Below, piece after piece: positions 20,899 to 27,491 of a stretch of DNA of 33,587 bases. Made by a program: the position numbers and the translations under genes. The DNA is from a virus. The notes beneath the pieces are model-generated. The model saw only the letters and a list, made by a program, of their open reading frames with translations. It ran no database searches and had not been told where the DNA came from. The stretch lies in the IMG/VR virus record IMGVR_UViG_3300009158_003091, positions 1 to 33,587 of that record; one strand, given 5' to 3'. Each line of letters opens with the position of its first letter. Within the stretch, counting starts at the first letter, position 1.

Positions 20899-22335
20899 TT
20901 AACTTTCCTCAATTTTATATTGACTGTAAGAGATTTTTTCGTCAGTATAAATCTTTTTCCTTTTATCGGCATGGTCAGATCCATATTCCAACTGATCTGC
21001 GATATCAATAATCGTAAGTTCGTTTTTGTTCGCATTTAAACGAAGTCCACGACCAATACTTTGTACGGTGCGAACAAAGCTCTTCCCACCAGCAGCAAAA
21101 ACAATCATGTGTAAATTTTTAATGTTTACACCAGTGGAGAAAATAGCACTTACGGCAATACAAACCACATTATTGCTGCTCTCCATAATGGCTTTTACTT
21201 TATCGCGATCTTCAACGTCTACTTCTCCACGAATAAAAAATACTTGTTTATTTTTTAATTCCGACGAAAGCAAATCATATAAATGCTGACCATGATCAAT
21301 ATTGTTGATCAATATGAGAATATTATTCTGGAAGTTGGTGCATGTTGAGCGAATAATCTTGTTTCTAAAATTATTATAAGAGATGAAAATTAATTCATTT
21401 CTGTAATTGTCTGTGGGACTATTGGAATTTGCGATTCGTTGTGGACGTGTTTTATAAATTAGATTAAACATTTTCACATGAACATTGGTAAGTACATTCT
21501 CCTCACGAAGTTCGTATGAATTTTTCTTAATCAAGACGGGTCCGATCTTACCAAGAACATTCCATTTATTAAGATCATCATCTGGTAGAGTTCCAGTGAA
21601 CCCAAATTTATTTGGTGTTTTAATCTTCTCGATTAATTTGGAAGATTTATTTCCCTTTCCGATTTTGTGAGCCTCGTCCACCATTAACAAATCAATATCT
21701 TGAATCCATTTGTTTGTATCAAATTTATTCCTGACGATATCAATATTTGCAATAATTATGTTTGCATCAAAATCTGGTTTGATGCTACCTGTCCATCGAG
21801 TCACGGTAAAACTTACATTGTATTCCAAAAATTCTTTGTATGTTTGATTGACCAGTCCTAAATCTGGAACTATAATAAGGCACTTGAAAGCTTTTAAATC
21901 TTTTGAATAAAGATAAAAGTTATCTGCGATAGTTGCCATGGTTAAAGTTTTACCAGCTCCTGTTCCAAGCACGGCAACGCCTCTTCCGATGGCCATACAC
22001 TTGTTTACGGCATCTTCTTGGTAATCACGTAAATTAAGCGTTAAACGCTTAATGATGGGCTTATCGAGCTTTGGATTAATTTGCTTTAATGCTTCTGTGG
22101 TGAAATCAAATTGTGTTTTGTAACCTTTTTGTTTCAAAAAGGATTGTATTTCACCAATTAAACCGATATCAAATGTTCCGTTTGGGGCAATGCAATAAAT
22201 TCTTTTCTGCACAAAGAACGAACGATTAAACTTTGCTGCTGGATTTTCGACAGAAAAATATTCTCTTATTTCCGAGAAATGATCACCAGAAATAATCCCT
22301 TTATTTCGTTTTGCATCATAATCGATCTTAATCAT
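20899..22335 (-). CDS. uvsW: UvsW helicase (SF2, DNA/RNA unwinding)
   Basis: A 478-residue ATP-dependent helicase that in T4 unwinds R-loops and branched DNA, switching from origin- to recombination-dependent replication. An N-terminal substrate-binding domain (~1-95) precedes Walker A GTGAGKT (124-130), DEAH (220-223), motif III GFTGT, and motif VI QSIGRGLR near residue 430. T4 UvsW is about 500 aa. It begins 1 nt after the uvsY stop and is co-transcribed with it; gene 55 follows 36 bp later with its own promoter. Confidence 0.92.
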   Translation of the reverse strand: MIKIDYDAKRNKGIISGDHFSEIREYFSVENPAAKFNRSFFVQKRIYCIAPNGTFDIGLIGEIQSFLKQKGYKTQFDFTTEALKQINPKLDKPIIKRLTLNLRDYQEDAVNKCMAIGRGVAVLGTGAGKTLTMATIADNFYLYSKDLKAFKCLIIVPDLGLVNQTYKEFLEYNVSFTVTRWTGSIKPDFDANIIIANIDIVRNKFDTNKWIQDIDLLMVDEAHKIGKGNKSSKLIEKIKTPNKFGFTGTLPDDDLNKWNVLGKIGPVLIKKNSYELREENVLTNVHVKMFNLIYKTRPQRIANSNSPTDNYRNELIFISYNNFRNKIIRSTCTNFQNNILILINNIDHGQHLYDLLSSELKNKQVFFIRGEVDVEDRDKVKAIMESSNNVVCIAVSAIFSTGVNIKNLHMIVFAAGGKSFVRTVQSIGRGLRLNANKNELTIIDIADQLEYGSDHADKRKKIYTDEKISYSQYKIEES

Positions 22336-22336
22336 C

Positions 22337-22732
22337 CTACATTTGTTCGAGCTTGATATTCTCGATCATATTTTTCATATCTTCTGTTAATTTGGAAAAG
22401 ATCCAAATTTCATCTTGCAAATATTGTACAAGATGTTCGTTGATTCTAATCTGTTCATCCAAGTCTTGGATTTCTGGAATGGTTTCCAGAGTTTTCTCAA
22501 GACTAGCCTTGGAAAGTTTCACCGGAGAAGAAACTTCTGCTTTTTGAATTAAAGATTTTAAAATTTTAGCTTTCTTCATTTTTAAATCCGAAAGCTCAAG
22601 ACGATGATCATTAAGTCTGGAAACCCAGAAATGCTTTTTGGACGGAACCAACATTGATGCATCTTTTAAATTAAATGCATCAATTTTAAGATCTTCCGAA
22701 ATCTCTTTTTTATATCTTTGATATAGCTCCAT
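22337..22732 (-). CDS. uvsY: UvsY-like recombination mediator
   Basis: A 131-residue helical protein; T4 UvsY is 137 aa. It begins YKKEISEDLKIDAFNLKDASMLVPSKKHFWVSRLNDHRLEL, which follows the UvsY N-terminal pattern (LQEE..KD..ID...L..EA...), then basic KMKKAKILKSLIQKA and C-terminal helices. UvsY loads UvsX on gp32-covered ssDNA. Adjacency to uvsW, as in T4, strongly supports the call. It is the first gene of the uvsY-uvsW unit, 9 nt after a good promoter. Confidence 0.82.
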   Translation of the reverse strand: MELYQRYKKEISEDLKIDAFNLKDASMLVPSKKHFWVSRLNDHRLELSDLKMKKAKILKSLIQKAEVSSPVKLSKASLEKTLETIPEIQDLDEQIRINEHLVQYLQDEIWIFSKLTEDMKNMIENIKLEQM

Positions 22733-22741
22733 TATGGATTA

Positions 22742-22769
22742 ATTTTACCATTAATCATAAATAATTCAA
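22742..22769 (-). promoter_or_regulatory. sigma70-type promoter for uvsY-uvsW
   Basis: On the minus strand, TTGAAT (22769-22764), 16 bp, TAAAAT (22747-22742), 9 nt to the ATG. Its -35 overlaps the plus-strand late box at 22758 and the start codon of the gene at 22769. Confidence 0.65.
22758..22765 (+). promoter_or_regulatory. Late-type promoter box TAAATAAT for the 22769 gene
   Basis: ATAAATAAT with first T of TAAATA 11 nt before the ATG. It is interleaved with the divergent early promoter of uvsY, so the two may exclude each other. Confidence 0.65.
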
Positions 22770-22978
22770 TGGACAGATTTGATGAATTATATGAAAAACT
22801 AATGGAATCCATGACTTCAAATGTTTTTGGAACTCCTGTTGGTGCTCCTCCAATCGGAAGCACTGTGAATCAGATGTATAATTCTGATAGTTATGCTCCA
22901 AATGATATGCGTTTTGTTCGTGCTACTCCTAAAGTTCAGAGAAGGAACATGGCAAAATCTAAAAAGAAGAGTAAGTAA
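22769..22978 (+). CDS. Small late protein with capsid-targeting-like N-terminus, 69 aa
   Basis: The N-terminus MDRFDELYEKLME is an amphipathic helix ending L-M-E, the same pattern as other late proteins here. A Gly/Pro/Asn-rich middle (GTPVGAPPIGSTVNQ) and a strongly basic C-terminus (RRNMAKSKKKSK) follow. If cleaved after Glu13, the product is a 56-residue basic peptide, like T4 internal capsid proteins that bind packaged DNA. Late box directly upstream. Not recognised by sequence. Confidence 0.65.
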   Translation: MDRFDELYEKLMESMTSNVFGTPVGAPPIGSTVNQMYNSDSYAPNDMRFVRATPKVQRRNMAKSKKKSK

Positions 22979-22983
22979 ACCAA

Positions 22984-23394
22984 ATGAAAGATTTGGGTCA
23001 TTGGACTACCGAGTTAGAAATTCCAGAAAATCCTTTTGGAATGATTTATGTTATTACGAATAAAATTAATAACAAAAAATATATTGGAAAGAAGCAAATC
23101 TTATCCAAAAGGAAAAAACCACCATTAAAAGGCAAAACGCGAAAAAGGATAGTGATCGTTGAAACCGACTGGAAAACTTATACATCCTCATCGAATAATC
23201 TGAATTTGGACATTAAAGAACATAAAATTGAAAATTTTTCGTTTCAAATTATCCGTTTCTGCGAAAGTAAGAGTGAAATGGCATATTTCGAGGCAAAAGA
23301 ACAGTTTGATCGGGAAGTTTTGCTAAAAGATGAATATTACAACGAAATAATAAATCTCAGGCTTCGCAAAATTTCCAATAATTTGAAGAAATAG
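22984..23394 (+). CDS. GIY-YIG nuclease-like protein (SegE type), 136 aa
   Basis: Residues 19-37 (GMIYVITNKINNKKYIGKK) are the GIY and YIG strands in diverged form. Residues ~40-60 are a Lys/Arg-rich insertion. TDWKTYTSSSNNL (residues ~61-73) and FSFQIIRFCESKSEMAYFEAKEQFD with a late Glu (~115) complete a GIY-YIG-like domain. The layout matches the SegE-type family of T4-like phages: small free-standing homing nucleases or conserved relatives. It lies 5 bp after the 69-aa late gene with no promoter or SD of its own. Confidence 0.72.
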   Translation: MKDLGHWTTELEIPENPFGMIYVITNKINNKKYIGKKQILSKRKKPPLKGKTRKRIVIVETDWKTYTSSSNNLNLDIKEHKIENFSFQIIRFCESKSEMAYFEAKEQFDREVLLKDEYYNEIINLRLRKISNNLKK

Positions 23395-23400
23395 CAAAAT

Positions 23401-23460
23401 TCTGCATTAATTTTCATAAATCTGCAAAAATCTTTAATAATTTGCAATAATTCTATTGAC
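23401..23460 (+). repeat. Three tandem 20-bp repeats upstream of a promoter
   Basis: Three consecutive 20-bp units start at 23401, 23421 and 23441, each beginning T(C/T)TGCA followed by an A/T-only stretch with TAAT or TTTAAT. A looser TTCGCA copy lies inside the end of the preceding gene (about 23363). The third unit ends in the -35 box. Exact 20-bp phase suggests protein-binding iterons (operator or origin-like). Confidence 0.5.
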
Positions 23461-23483
23461 TTCCAAAATTTGTAGATTAAAAT
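23456..23483 (+). promoter_or_regulatory. sigma70-type promoter for the 23509 gene
   Basis: TTGACT (23456-23461), 16 bp, TAAAAT (23478-23483), 25 nt before the ATG. Among the strongest promoters here, and the only clear sigma70-type one driving a gene in the 22769-26678 plus-strand late run. Confidence 0.7.
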
Positions 23484-23508
23484 AATTTTAGGTTTCTAAA
23501 AACTTCAC

Positions 23509-24018
23509 ATGTTTCAAAATCTAGAAATTCCAGAATATAATATAAATTTAATTAATCTCAATTTTTTGCTAAATGATAAAATAGAATTAAATATAGCAAA
23601 TTTTTTATATGATAATAATTTAAATCTAAAATTAAATAGCAGAGATTTAAATAATATATTCAAACATTTTATAATTAGTGAAATTATTGCAAATTTTAAA
23701 ACTAATTATAATAATATTTTAATTTTTAACTTTTCGTATAATTTAAAATATTTGCAGAACTTTGATGAAAGTTTATGTACAATTATATTAAACAGGATAA
23801 TTGAGAAGTCAAGCAAAATATTTAATTTTTCTTTATTTACAGTAGAAAAAAATATTATTGTCGATAAAAACTTGATTTACGAGTTTAAGCAAATTATTGA
23901 GAAACGAAAAAAGAGTAATTTTAATTCTGCAAAAAAGTTTTGTGAAAAGAGCAATTTGACAGAATTATTGGACAAAGTGAAGAACAGTGACAAAACAAAA
24001 CTGATAATGAGTAAATAA
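23509..24018 (+). CDS. Very AT-rich hypothetical protein, 169 aa
   Basis: Not recognised. It is dominated by Asn, Ile, Leu, Lys and Phe (for example INLINLNFLLNDKIELNIANFL), with visibly higher A/T use than its neighbours. No membrane segment is clear, although ILIFNFSYNLKYL is hydrophobic. The C-terminus is Lys-rich and ends MSK; the terminal Lys and stop form part of the next late box. An early-type promoter with 20-bp repeats drives it in the middle of a late-gene run, so it is expressed on a different schedule from its neighbours. The composition suggests acquisition from a different source or a small host-takeover gene. Confidence 0.6.
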   Translation: MFQNLEIPEYNINLINLNFLLNDKIELNIANFLYDNNLNLKLNSRDLNNIFKHFIISEIIANFKTNYNNILIFNFSYNLKYLQNFDESLCTIILNRIIEKSSKIFNFSLFTVEKNIIVDKNLIYEFKQIIEKRKKSNFNSAKKFCEKSNLTELLDKVKNSDKTKLIMSK

Positions 24019-24019
24019 T
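24012..24019 (+). promoter_or_regulatory. Late-type promoter box TAAATAAT for the 24023 gene
   Basis: First T 11 nt before the ATG. The upstream gene's last codon (AAA) and stop (TAA) lie within the box. Confidence 0.6.
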
Positions 24020-24022
24020 TGA

Positions 24023-24469
24023 ATGAAATTTGAAAAATTTATTTACAAAAAATTTTCGGTGATGCTTGAAGCCGATCAAAATCCTGAAATGGGTGGAAAT
24101 TCCGTAGAATCACAAGCACCAGAAGGAGCCCCAAATCCTCCTGAAAATTCCGCCACAACTCAAGATGGGGAACAAGTTCGGGAGCAAATTAAAGCTGCGA
24201 CAGGAAAATTATTGCAGCTCATGAAAGATTTTTCTGGATTCATTCGTAAAGAACGTGATGTTGAGAATATCATCATCAAGCCAAGTGCTCAACATATTTC
24301 GGATTTGTTGGATTTGATGCAAGAAAGCGAATTAAGTGCAGATCCATTGATGGGATTATCCAAAATTGAAGATGCTGTAAAAAAAGCACAAGGTCATTAC
24401 AATCCAGAAACTACTAGTGTAGCCGTAGAAGGTTTCTCTGACTGGAAATCTTATATCAGAACTAAATAA
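24023..24469 (+). CDS. Late protein with capsid-targeting-like N-terminus, 148 aa
   Basis: MKFEKFIYKKFSVMLE at the N-terminus is a basic amphipathic segment ending in Glu before Ala-Asp, resembling the T4 internal-protein leader MKTYQEFIAE. Residues ~17-50 are Pro/Glu/Asn-rich and disordered. Residues ~52-125 are helical (VREQIKAATGKLLQLMKDFSGFI, IIIKPSAQHISDLLDLMQE). No enzyme motif. First gene of a run of four that share N-termini of this kind. Probable internal capsid or core protein by inference. Confidence 0.62.
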   Translation: MKFEKFIYKKFSVMLEADQNPEMGGNSVESQAPEGAPNPPENSATTQDGEQVREQIKAATGKLLQLMKDFSGFIRKERDVENIIIKPSAQHISDLLDLMQESELSADPLMGLSKIEDAVKKAQGHYNPETTSVAVEGFSDWKSYIRTK

Positions 24470-24470
24470 T
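24463..24470 (+). promoter_or_regulatory. Late-type promoter box TAAATAAT for the 24474 gene
   Basis: First T 11 nt before the ATG; the upstream stop (Lys-AAA, TAA) is embedded in the box. Confidence 0.6.
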
Positions 24471-24473
24471 CCT

Positions 24474-24866
24474 ATGCCATACGAATTAAAAAGTGCAGGA
24501 AAAGGAAAATCTAAAGTTTGTAAAAAAGGCGGTAAAAAATGCTTCAGCAAAAAACCGCTTCCAAAAGCAAAAGCAAAAGCTCAAATGAGAGCAATCTACA
24601 GGAGCGAAAATATGCAAAAAGAATCTTTTGATCAACTTGTTAATGGTTATCTATCAAAATTTATTTTTGAAGATGCAATGGCTGCTTCGGTTCCTCCAAG
24701 TGCAACACAACCCGCAAAAATGACTGATCCCGCAGTGGTTCAGATGCAACAAGCGAAAAAGAAGAAACTAGCACAAGATGCAGCTTCCGCAAATAAAGTT
24801 CCAACCGAAGCAGAAGCCGCAGCATTCAAGGCTGGCGCAGAAGCCGCTAAAAAACGTGAAGTTTAA
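24474..24866 (+). CDS. Late protein with two modules and probable internal start, 130 aa
   Basis: Residues 1-46 form a basic Cys-containing module, MPYELKSAGKGKSKVCKKGG then FSKKPLPKAKAKAQMRAIYRSE. It recalls a short MPYEL...AxxQxRAI motif I have seen in large DNA viruses and phages. Residue 47 is a Met preceded by a strong SD. From there the chain starts a second module, MQKESFDQLVNGYLSKFIFE, with the same targeting-like pattern as the neighbouring late proteins, then an Ala/Lys-rich tail. The gene may therefore make a long and a short product from one frame. The next gene starts inside its 3' end (11-bp overlap). Confidence 0.65.
   Translation: MPYELKSAGKGKSKVCKKGGKKCFSKKPLPKAKAKAQMRAIYRSENMQKESFDQLVNGYLSKFIFEDAMAASVPPSATQPAKMTDPAVVQMQQAKKKKLAQDAASANKVPTEAEAAAFKAGAEAAKKREV
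24600..24614 (+). promoter_or_regulatory. Internal ribosome binding site and start codon in the 24474 gene
   Basis: AGGAG at 24600-24604, 7-nt spacer, in-frame ATG at 24612. The spacing is near ideal. It would produce an 84-residue short form beginning MQKESFDQLV. Confidence 0.6.
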
Positions 24867-25269
24867 TGCAATAGTCCAATCCTTGCTTGAGAAAGCATCC
24901 CAGATAATTTTTCTTCCCAAAGAGAAAATTATTATTGGCGGTGTTGGGACATATATTGCAAAAGTAGATAGTGGTAATGATGCTTATTGTGTTTTACATG
25001 GCGAAAATATTGATTTTAATGACCATGAAGTAACATTTAATACTCATGATGGCAAAACCATTAAAAAACCTTTTATAGACACCATTACGATCAATGTGGG
25101 GGCGGGAACAGAAGAGAAGCGACCCATCGTTGAGTTTGACATCAAAATTAAAGGTCAAATTTATAAAAACGTCAAGTTCTCTATTGCAAACCGAAAAGAT
25201 AACGAAGAAAAAGCTTTATTGGGTTTGGAGTTTCTCAAACCATTAAATGCACTAATTCAAGTTAAATAG
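24856..25269 (+). CDS. Retropepsin-like aspartic protease with targeting-like N-terminus, 137 aa
   Basis: The start is taken as the GTG at 24856, giving MKFNAIVQSLLE; a longer frame from 24778 is mostly the out-of-frame shadow of the upstream gene. The protease core has the catalytic D38-S39-G40 in TYIAKVDSGNDAYCVLH, an EEKRPIVEFDIKIKG strand pair and the hydrophobic-hydrophobic-Gly motif ALLGLEFL near the C-terminus. This is the layout of clan AA pepsin-like proteins of the retropepsin/Zn_protease (RimK-associated) family, which act as dimers. The first 12 residues fit the L-x-E late-protein leader. In T4 prohead maturation uses the serine protease gp21; this one may be an additional, packaged or maturation protease. 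Confidence 0.75.
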   Translation: MKFNAIVQSLLEKASQIIFLPKEKIIIGGVGTYIAKVDSGNDAYCVLHGENIDFNDHEVTFNTHDGKTIKKPFIDTITINVGAGTEEKRPIVEFDIKIKGQIYKNVKFSIANRKDNEEKALLGLEFLKPLNALIQVK

Positions 25270-25270
25270 T
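25263..25270 (+). promoter_or_regulatory. Late-type promoter box TAAATAGT for the 25274 gene
   Basis: First T 11 nt before the ATG; the protease gene ends within it (Lys-AAA, TAG). Confidence 0.55.
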
Positions 25271-25273
25271 GTT

Positions 25274-26029
25274 ATGAAACAGTTTTCCAAATTAATGGAG
25301 AATACATTACGTTCTTCTAACCTACGAAGGGTTAGATTGAAGGTAGATCCTGCTTTTTGTGAAAACGGAGAAATTTCCAAGTATCAAGGTTACGAAGGAT
25401 ATATTTTAGCCGAAGATGGAATTAGTGCAAAAATATATTTTGAAGCATTTGAAGGCGGAACAATAGCAACCGTTCCATTCAAAAGTTTAGATTTTTTAGG
25501 AGAAGGAATATTTAGCGATATTGCGGGAGCAATAAAACATGCTGTGGTAAGTCCTTTTCAAAAAGATAGTGAATTTCATCCACTCAATAAATATTATAGC
25601 TCCACAGCATATAGAGAAAAACAAAAAGACAAACCTGATTATTCTTCTGATCAAGAAATTACTGGCAGCGAAGTAAATTCTTCTCAATCTCAAGATAAAT
25701 TCTCTTCTCAAGTTTTAGAAAAACTTTCTGAGAAAATTTTAATTTCCAGAACAGTAAACAACAAAACTATTAATTTTGTTGACGGTGGGAAAAATCTAGG
25801 AACTTACGAACTTAATGTAAAAGATACTTTGGGAAACAGAGTAAATTATAAAACTATTTTAATTAATAAAAATAAAAACGAAAAGGTAAATGAAAATGCT
25901 CTTTATCTTTTATCCGAAACTGATTTAAATAAATTGAGATTAGTTGAAATGAATGAAACTTTAATTAAAGATTTTATTCGCCAGCAAGTTATAGCTGAAC
26001 AGAAAAGAACACAAAGAAGTAACCCATGA
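25274..26029 (+). CDS. Late hypothetical protein with targeting-like N-terminus, 251 aa
   Basis: The leader MKQFSKLME fits the L-x-E pattern. Residues ~17-80 look like a KOW/SH3-like beta domain (RVRLKVDPAF, KYQGYEGYILAEDGISAKIYFEAFEGG). A Ser/Gln/Asp-rich linker (~120-145) leads to a C-terminal domain containing ILISRTVNNKTINFVDGGKNLGTYELNV and ending in helices (LIKDFIRQQVIAEQKR). No family recognised. It overlaps the next gene by 4 bp (ATGA). Confidence 0.62.
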   Translation: MKQFSKLMENTLRSSNLRRVRLKVDPAFCENGEISKYQGYEGYILAEDGISAKIYFEAFEGGTIATVPFKSLDFLGEGIFSDIAGAIKHAVVSPFQKDSEFHPLNKYYSSTAYREKQKDKPDYSSDQEITGSEVNSSQSQDKFSSQVLEKLSEKILISRTVNNKTINFVDGGKNLGTYELNVKDTLGNRVNYKTILINKNKNEKVNENALYLLSETDLNKLRLVEMNETLIKDFIRQQVIAEQKRTQRSNP

Positions 26030-26412
26030 GCTTAAAATTTTTTAATCTTATATCCGAAGCTACACCAACTACTTTGGCTGGCGGGGCAGTTGCGCCCAGT
26101 TCTGCTAGTAAAATACGTGCAGCAAGAAGTCAAAATGCCTCTCAACAACCTGTTGCAGCAGCACAAACAACGCAACAAAATCCTCCACAAGCTCGTAAAA
26201 CCCAACAGCCAAATACAGGAACTTCTACAGTTACACAACCACAAAAAGTTGATATCAACAAACGTGTGGATGAAATTTACAATAATATAGAACAAGAAAT
26301 ACAGGATTGTTTTTCTTCTAAAAATAGAAATTCCGTAAAAGATCCAATCTTTTTGGAGAAAGTAAAATGGTTATTTCTTTTGGCTAAAAGTAATACTACC
26401 ATTAAGAGGTAA
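26026..26412 (+). CDS. Late protein with targeting-like N-terminus, 128 aa
   Basis: MSLKFFNLISE-A is the closest match here to the T4 internal-protein leader (MKTYQEFIAE-A), with Glu followed by Ala at the expected cleavage site. Residues ~12-80 are Ala/Gln/Thr/Pro-rich, disordered. Residues ~82-128 are helical (INKRVDEIYNNIEQEIQDCF, DPIFLEKVKWLFLLAK). Coupled to both neighbours by ATGA and TAATG overlaps. Probable internal capsid protein by inference. Confidence 0.62.
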   Translation: MSLKFFNLISEATPTTLAGGAVAPSSASKIRAARSQNASQQPVAAAQTTQQNPPQARKTQQPNTGTSTVTQPQKVDINKRVDEIYNNIEQEIQDCFSSKNRNSVKDPIFLEKVKWLFLLAKSNTTIKR

Positions 26413-26678
26413 TGGAAACTGATTTGGCAAAAGTATATTCTTCTTCAGTACAACCTAGAGGAACTGTACTAGGTTCTGGAAGTTCTTTTTCTGCTCCTCC
26501 AGTCTATCAAAGAGATCCAGCACTAGCAAAATTAGAACATTCTGTGTTTTCGCAATTGGCTAATATTGTTCAAGAAGAAAACAAGCCTAAGCCTGTATAT
26601 AAGACAAATGGATTGCAGGTTCTTTCAGTTGAAGATGCCATTAAAGAATTGTTAGAATTAGAGCACAAAAGCCAATAA
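26412..26678 (+). CDS. Small late hypothetical protein, 88 aa
   Basis: It starts at an ATG overlapping the upstream stop (TAATG), with AGAGG just before it. Residues 1-35 are Ser/Gly/Pro-rich and disordered; residues ~38-88 are helical (PALAKLEHSVFSQLANIVQEE, VEDAIKELLELEHK). No motif recognised. It is the last member of the operon that starts at 25274; phoH follows with its own late box. Confidence 0.58.
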   Translation: METDLAKVYSSSVQPRGTVLGSGSSFSAPPVYQRDPALAKLEHSVFSQLANIVQEENKPKPVYKTNGLQVLSVEDAIKELLELEHKSQ

Positions 26679-26684
26679 TTTAGT

Positions 26685-26692
26685 TAAATATT
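26685..26692 (+). promoter_or_regulatory. Late-type promoter box TAAATATT for phoH
   Basis: First T 12 nt before the ATG, no -35 at the expected distance and no SD. Confidence 0.55.
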
Positions 26693-26696
26693 AACG

Positions 26697-27440
26697 ATGG
26701 CAAAATCATCTAAACCTGAAAAGGTAACAAAGGAGTCTCCTTATGTCTTTCAAAGAGACAAAATGAGTCAAGAACTAAAAATCAAAGAATTACCTTGGAC
26801 CGACAAGCAAAAAGAAATTATAGATTTAATTTTAGATAAAAAGACAAAAATAGTTTTTTTGAGCGGCCCAGCAGGAACTTCCAAGAGTATTTTATCGACA
26901 TACTGTGCATTACGAATGCTAAACGATAAAAAAATAAGTGATATTGTCTATATTAGATCTGTGATCGAGAGTGCATCTAAATCATTGGGATTCTTGCCCG
27001 GATTAGCCGAAGAAAAAATGGAACCATATGCTGCTCCGCTCATGGATAAAATTGAAGAATTAACATCTTTATCAGTATGCAAAAAATTAACTGCTGAAAA
27101 ACGCATTGATGCTATTCCAATTAACTTTTTACGTGGAGCATCTTTTAATGTTAAATTCATTATCGCTGACGAAATGCAAAATGCAGAATTTTCCGAAATC
27201 ACCACAATTATAACTCGTATTGGTAATTTCAGTAAATTTATATTCTGTGGAGATCCAATGCAAACAGATCTAAGAGAAAAATCCAAATCTGGTTTCAAGC
27301 CAATGTACGACATTTTCAACAATGAAGAATCTCGTGAAAACGGTATTTTCTGTGTAGAATTAGGAAAAGAAGATATCGTTCGTTCTGAGATTCTAAAGTT
27401 CATCGTTGACAAATTAGAAATTTACAAACAAACCAAGTAG
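26697..27440 (+). CDS. phoH: PhoH-like P-loop ATPase
   Basis: A 247-residue ATPase of the PhoH family, common in marine T4-like phages. Walker A is GPAGTSKS (57-64), and Walker B is FIIADEMQNA (154-163). A conserved R-S-V region (IVYIRSVIESASKSLGFLPG) and an arginine-containing C-terminal motif FCGDPMQTDL complete the fold. Bacterial PhoH2 relatives are RNA helicase/RNase fusions; the phage protein has only the ATPase domain, and its role (RNA metabolism, phosphate stress or lipid metabolism) is not settled. The late box implies late expression. Confidence 0.92.
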   Translation: MAKSSKPEKVTKESPYVFQRDKMSQELKIKELPWTDKQKEIIDLILDKKTKIVFLSGPAGTSKSILSTYCALRMLNDKKISDIVYIRSVIESASKSLGFLPGLAEEKMEPYAAPLMDKIEELTSLSVCKKLTAEKRIDAIPINFLRGASFNVKFIIADEMQNAEFSEITTIITRIGNFSKFIFCGDPMQTDLREKSKSGFKPMYDIFNNEESRENGIFCVELGKEDIVRSEILKFIVDKLEIYKQTK

Positions 27441-27458
27441 TCGAATTTTTGTTTGCTT

Positions 27459-27486
27459 TTGTATCCCGATCTCCCTACGATAAGTA
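27459..27486 (+). promoter_or_regulatory. sigma70-type promoter for the Nudix gene
   Basis: TTGTAT (27459-27464), 16 bp, TAAGTA (27481-27486), 5 nt to the ATG at 27492. Confidence 0.5.
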
Positions 27487-27491
27487 TTATC

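Noticed and set aside
24778-24855. Longer N-terminus of the retropepsin-like protein
   Set aside because: Those residues (QLPQIKFQPKQKPQHS) are an out-of-frame reading of the upstream gene; the GTG at 24856 gives the family-like leader.
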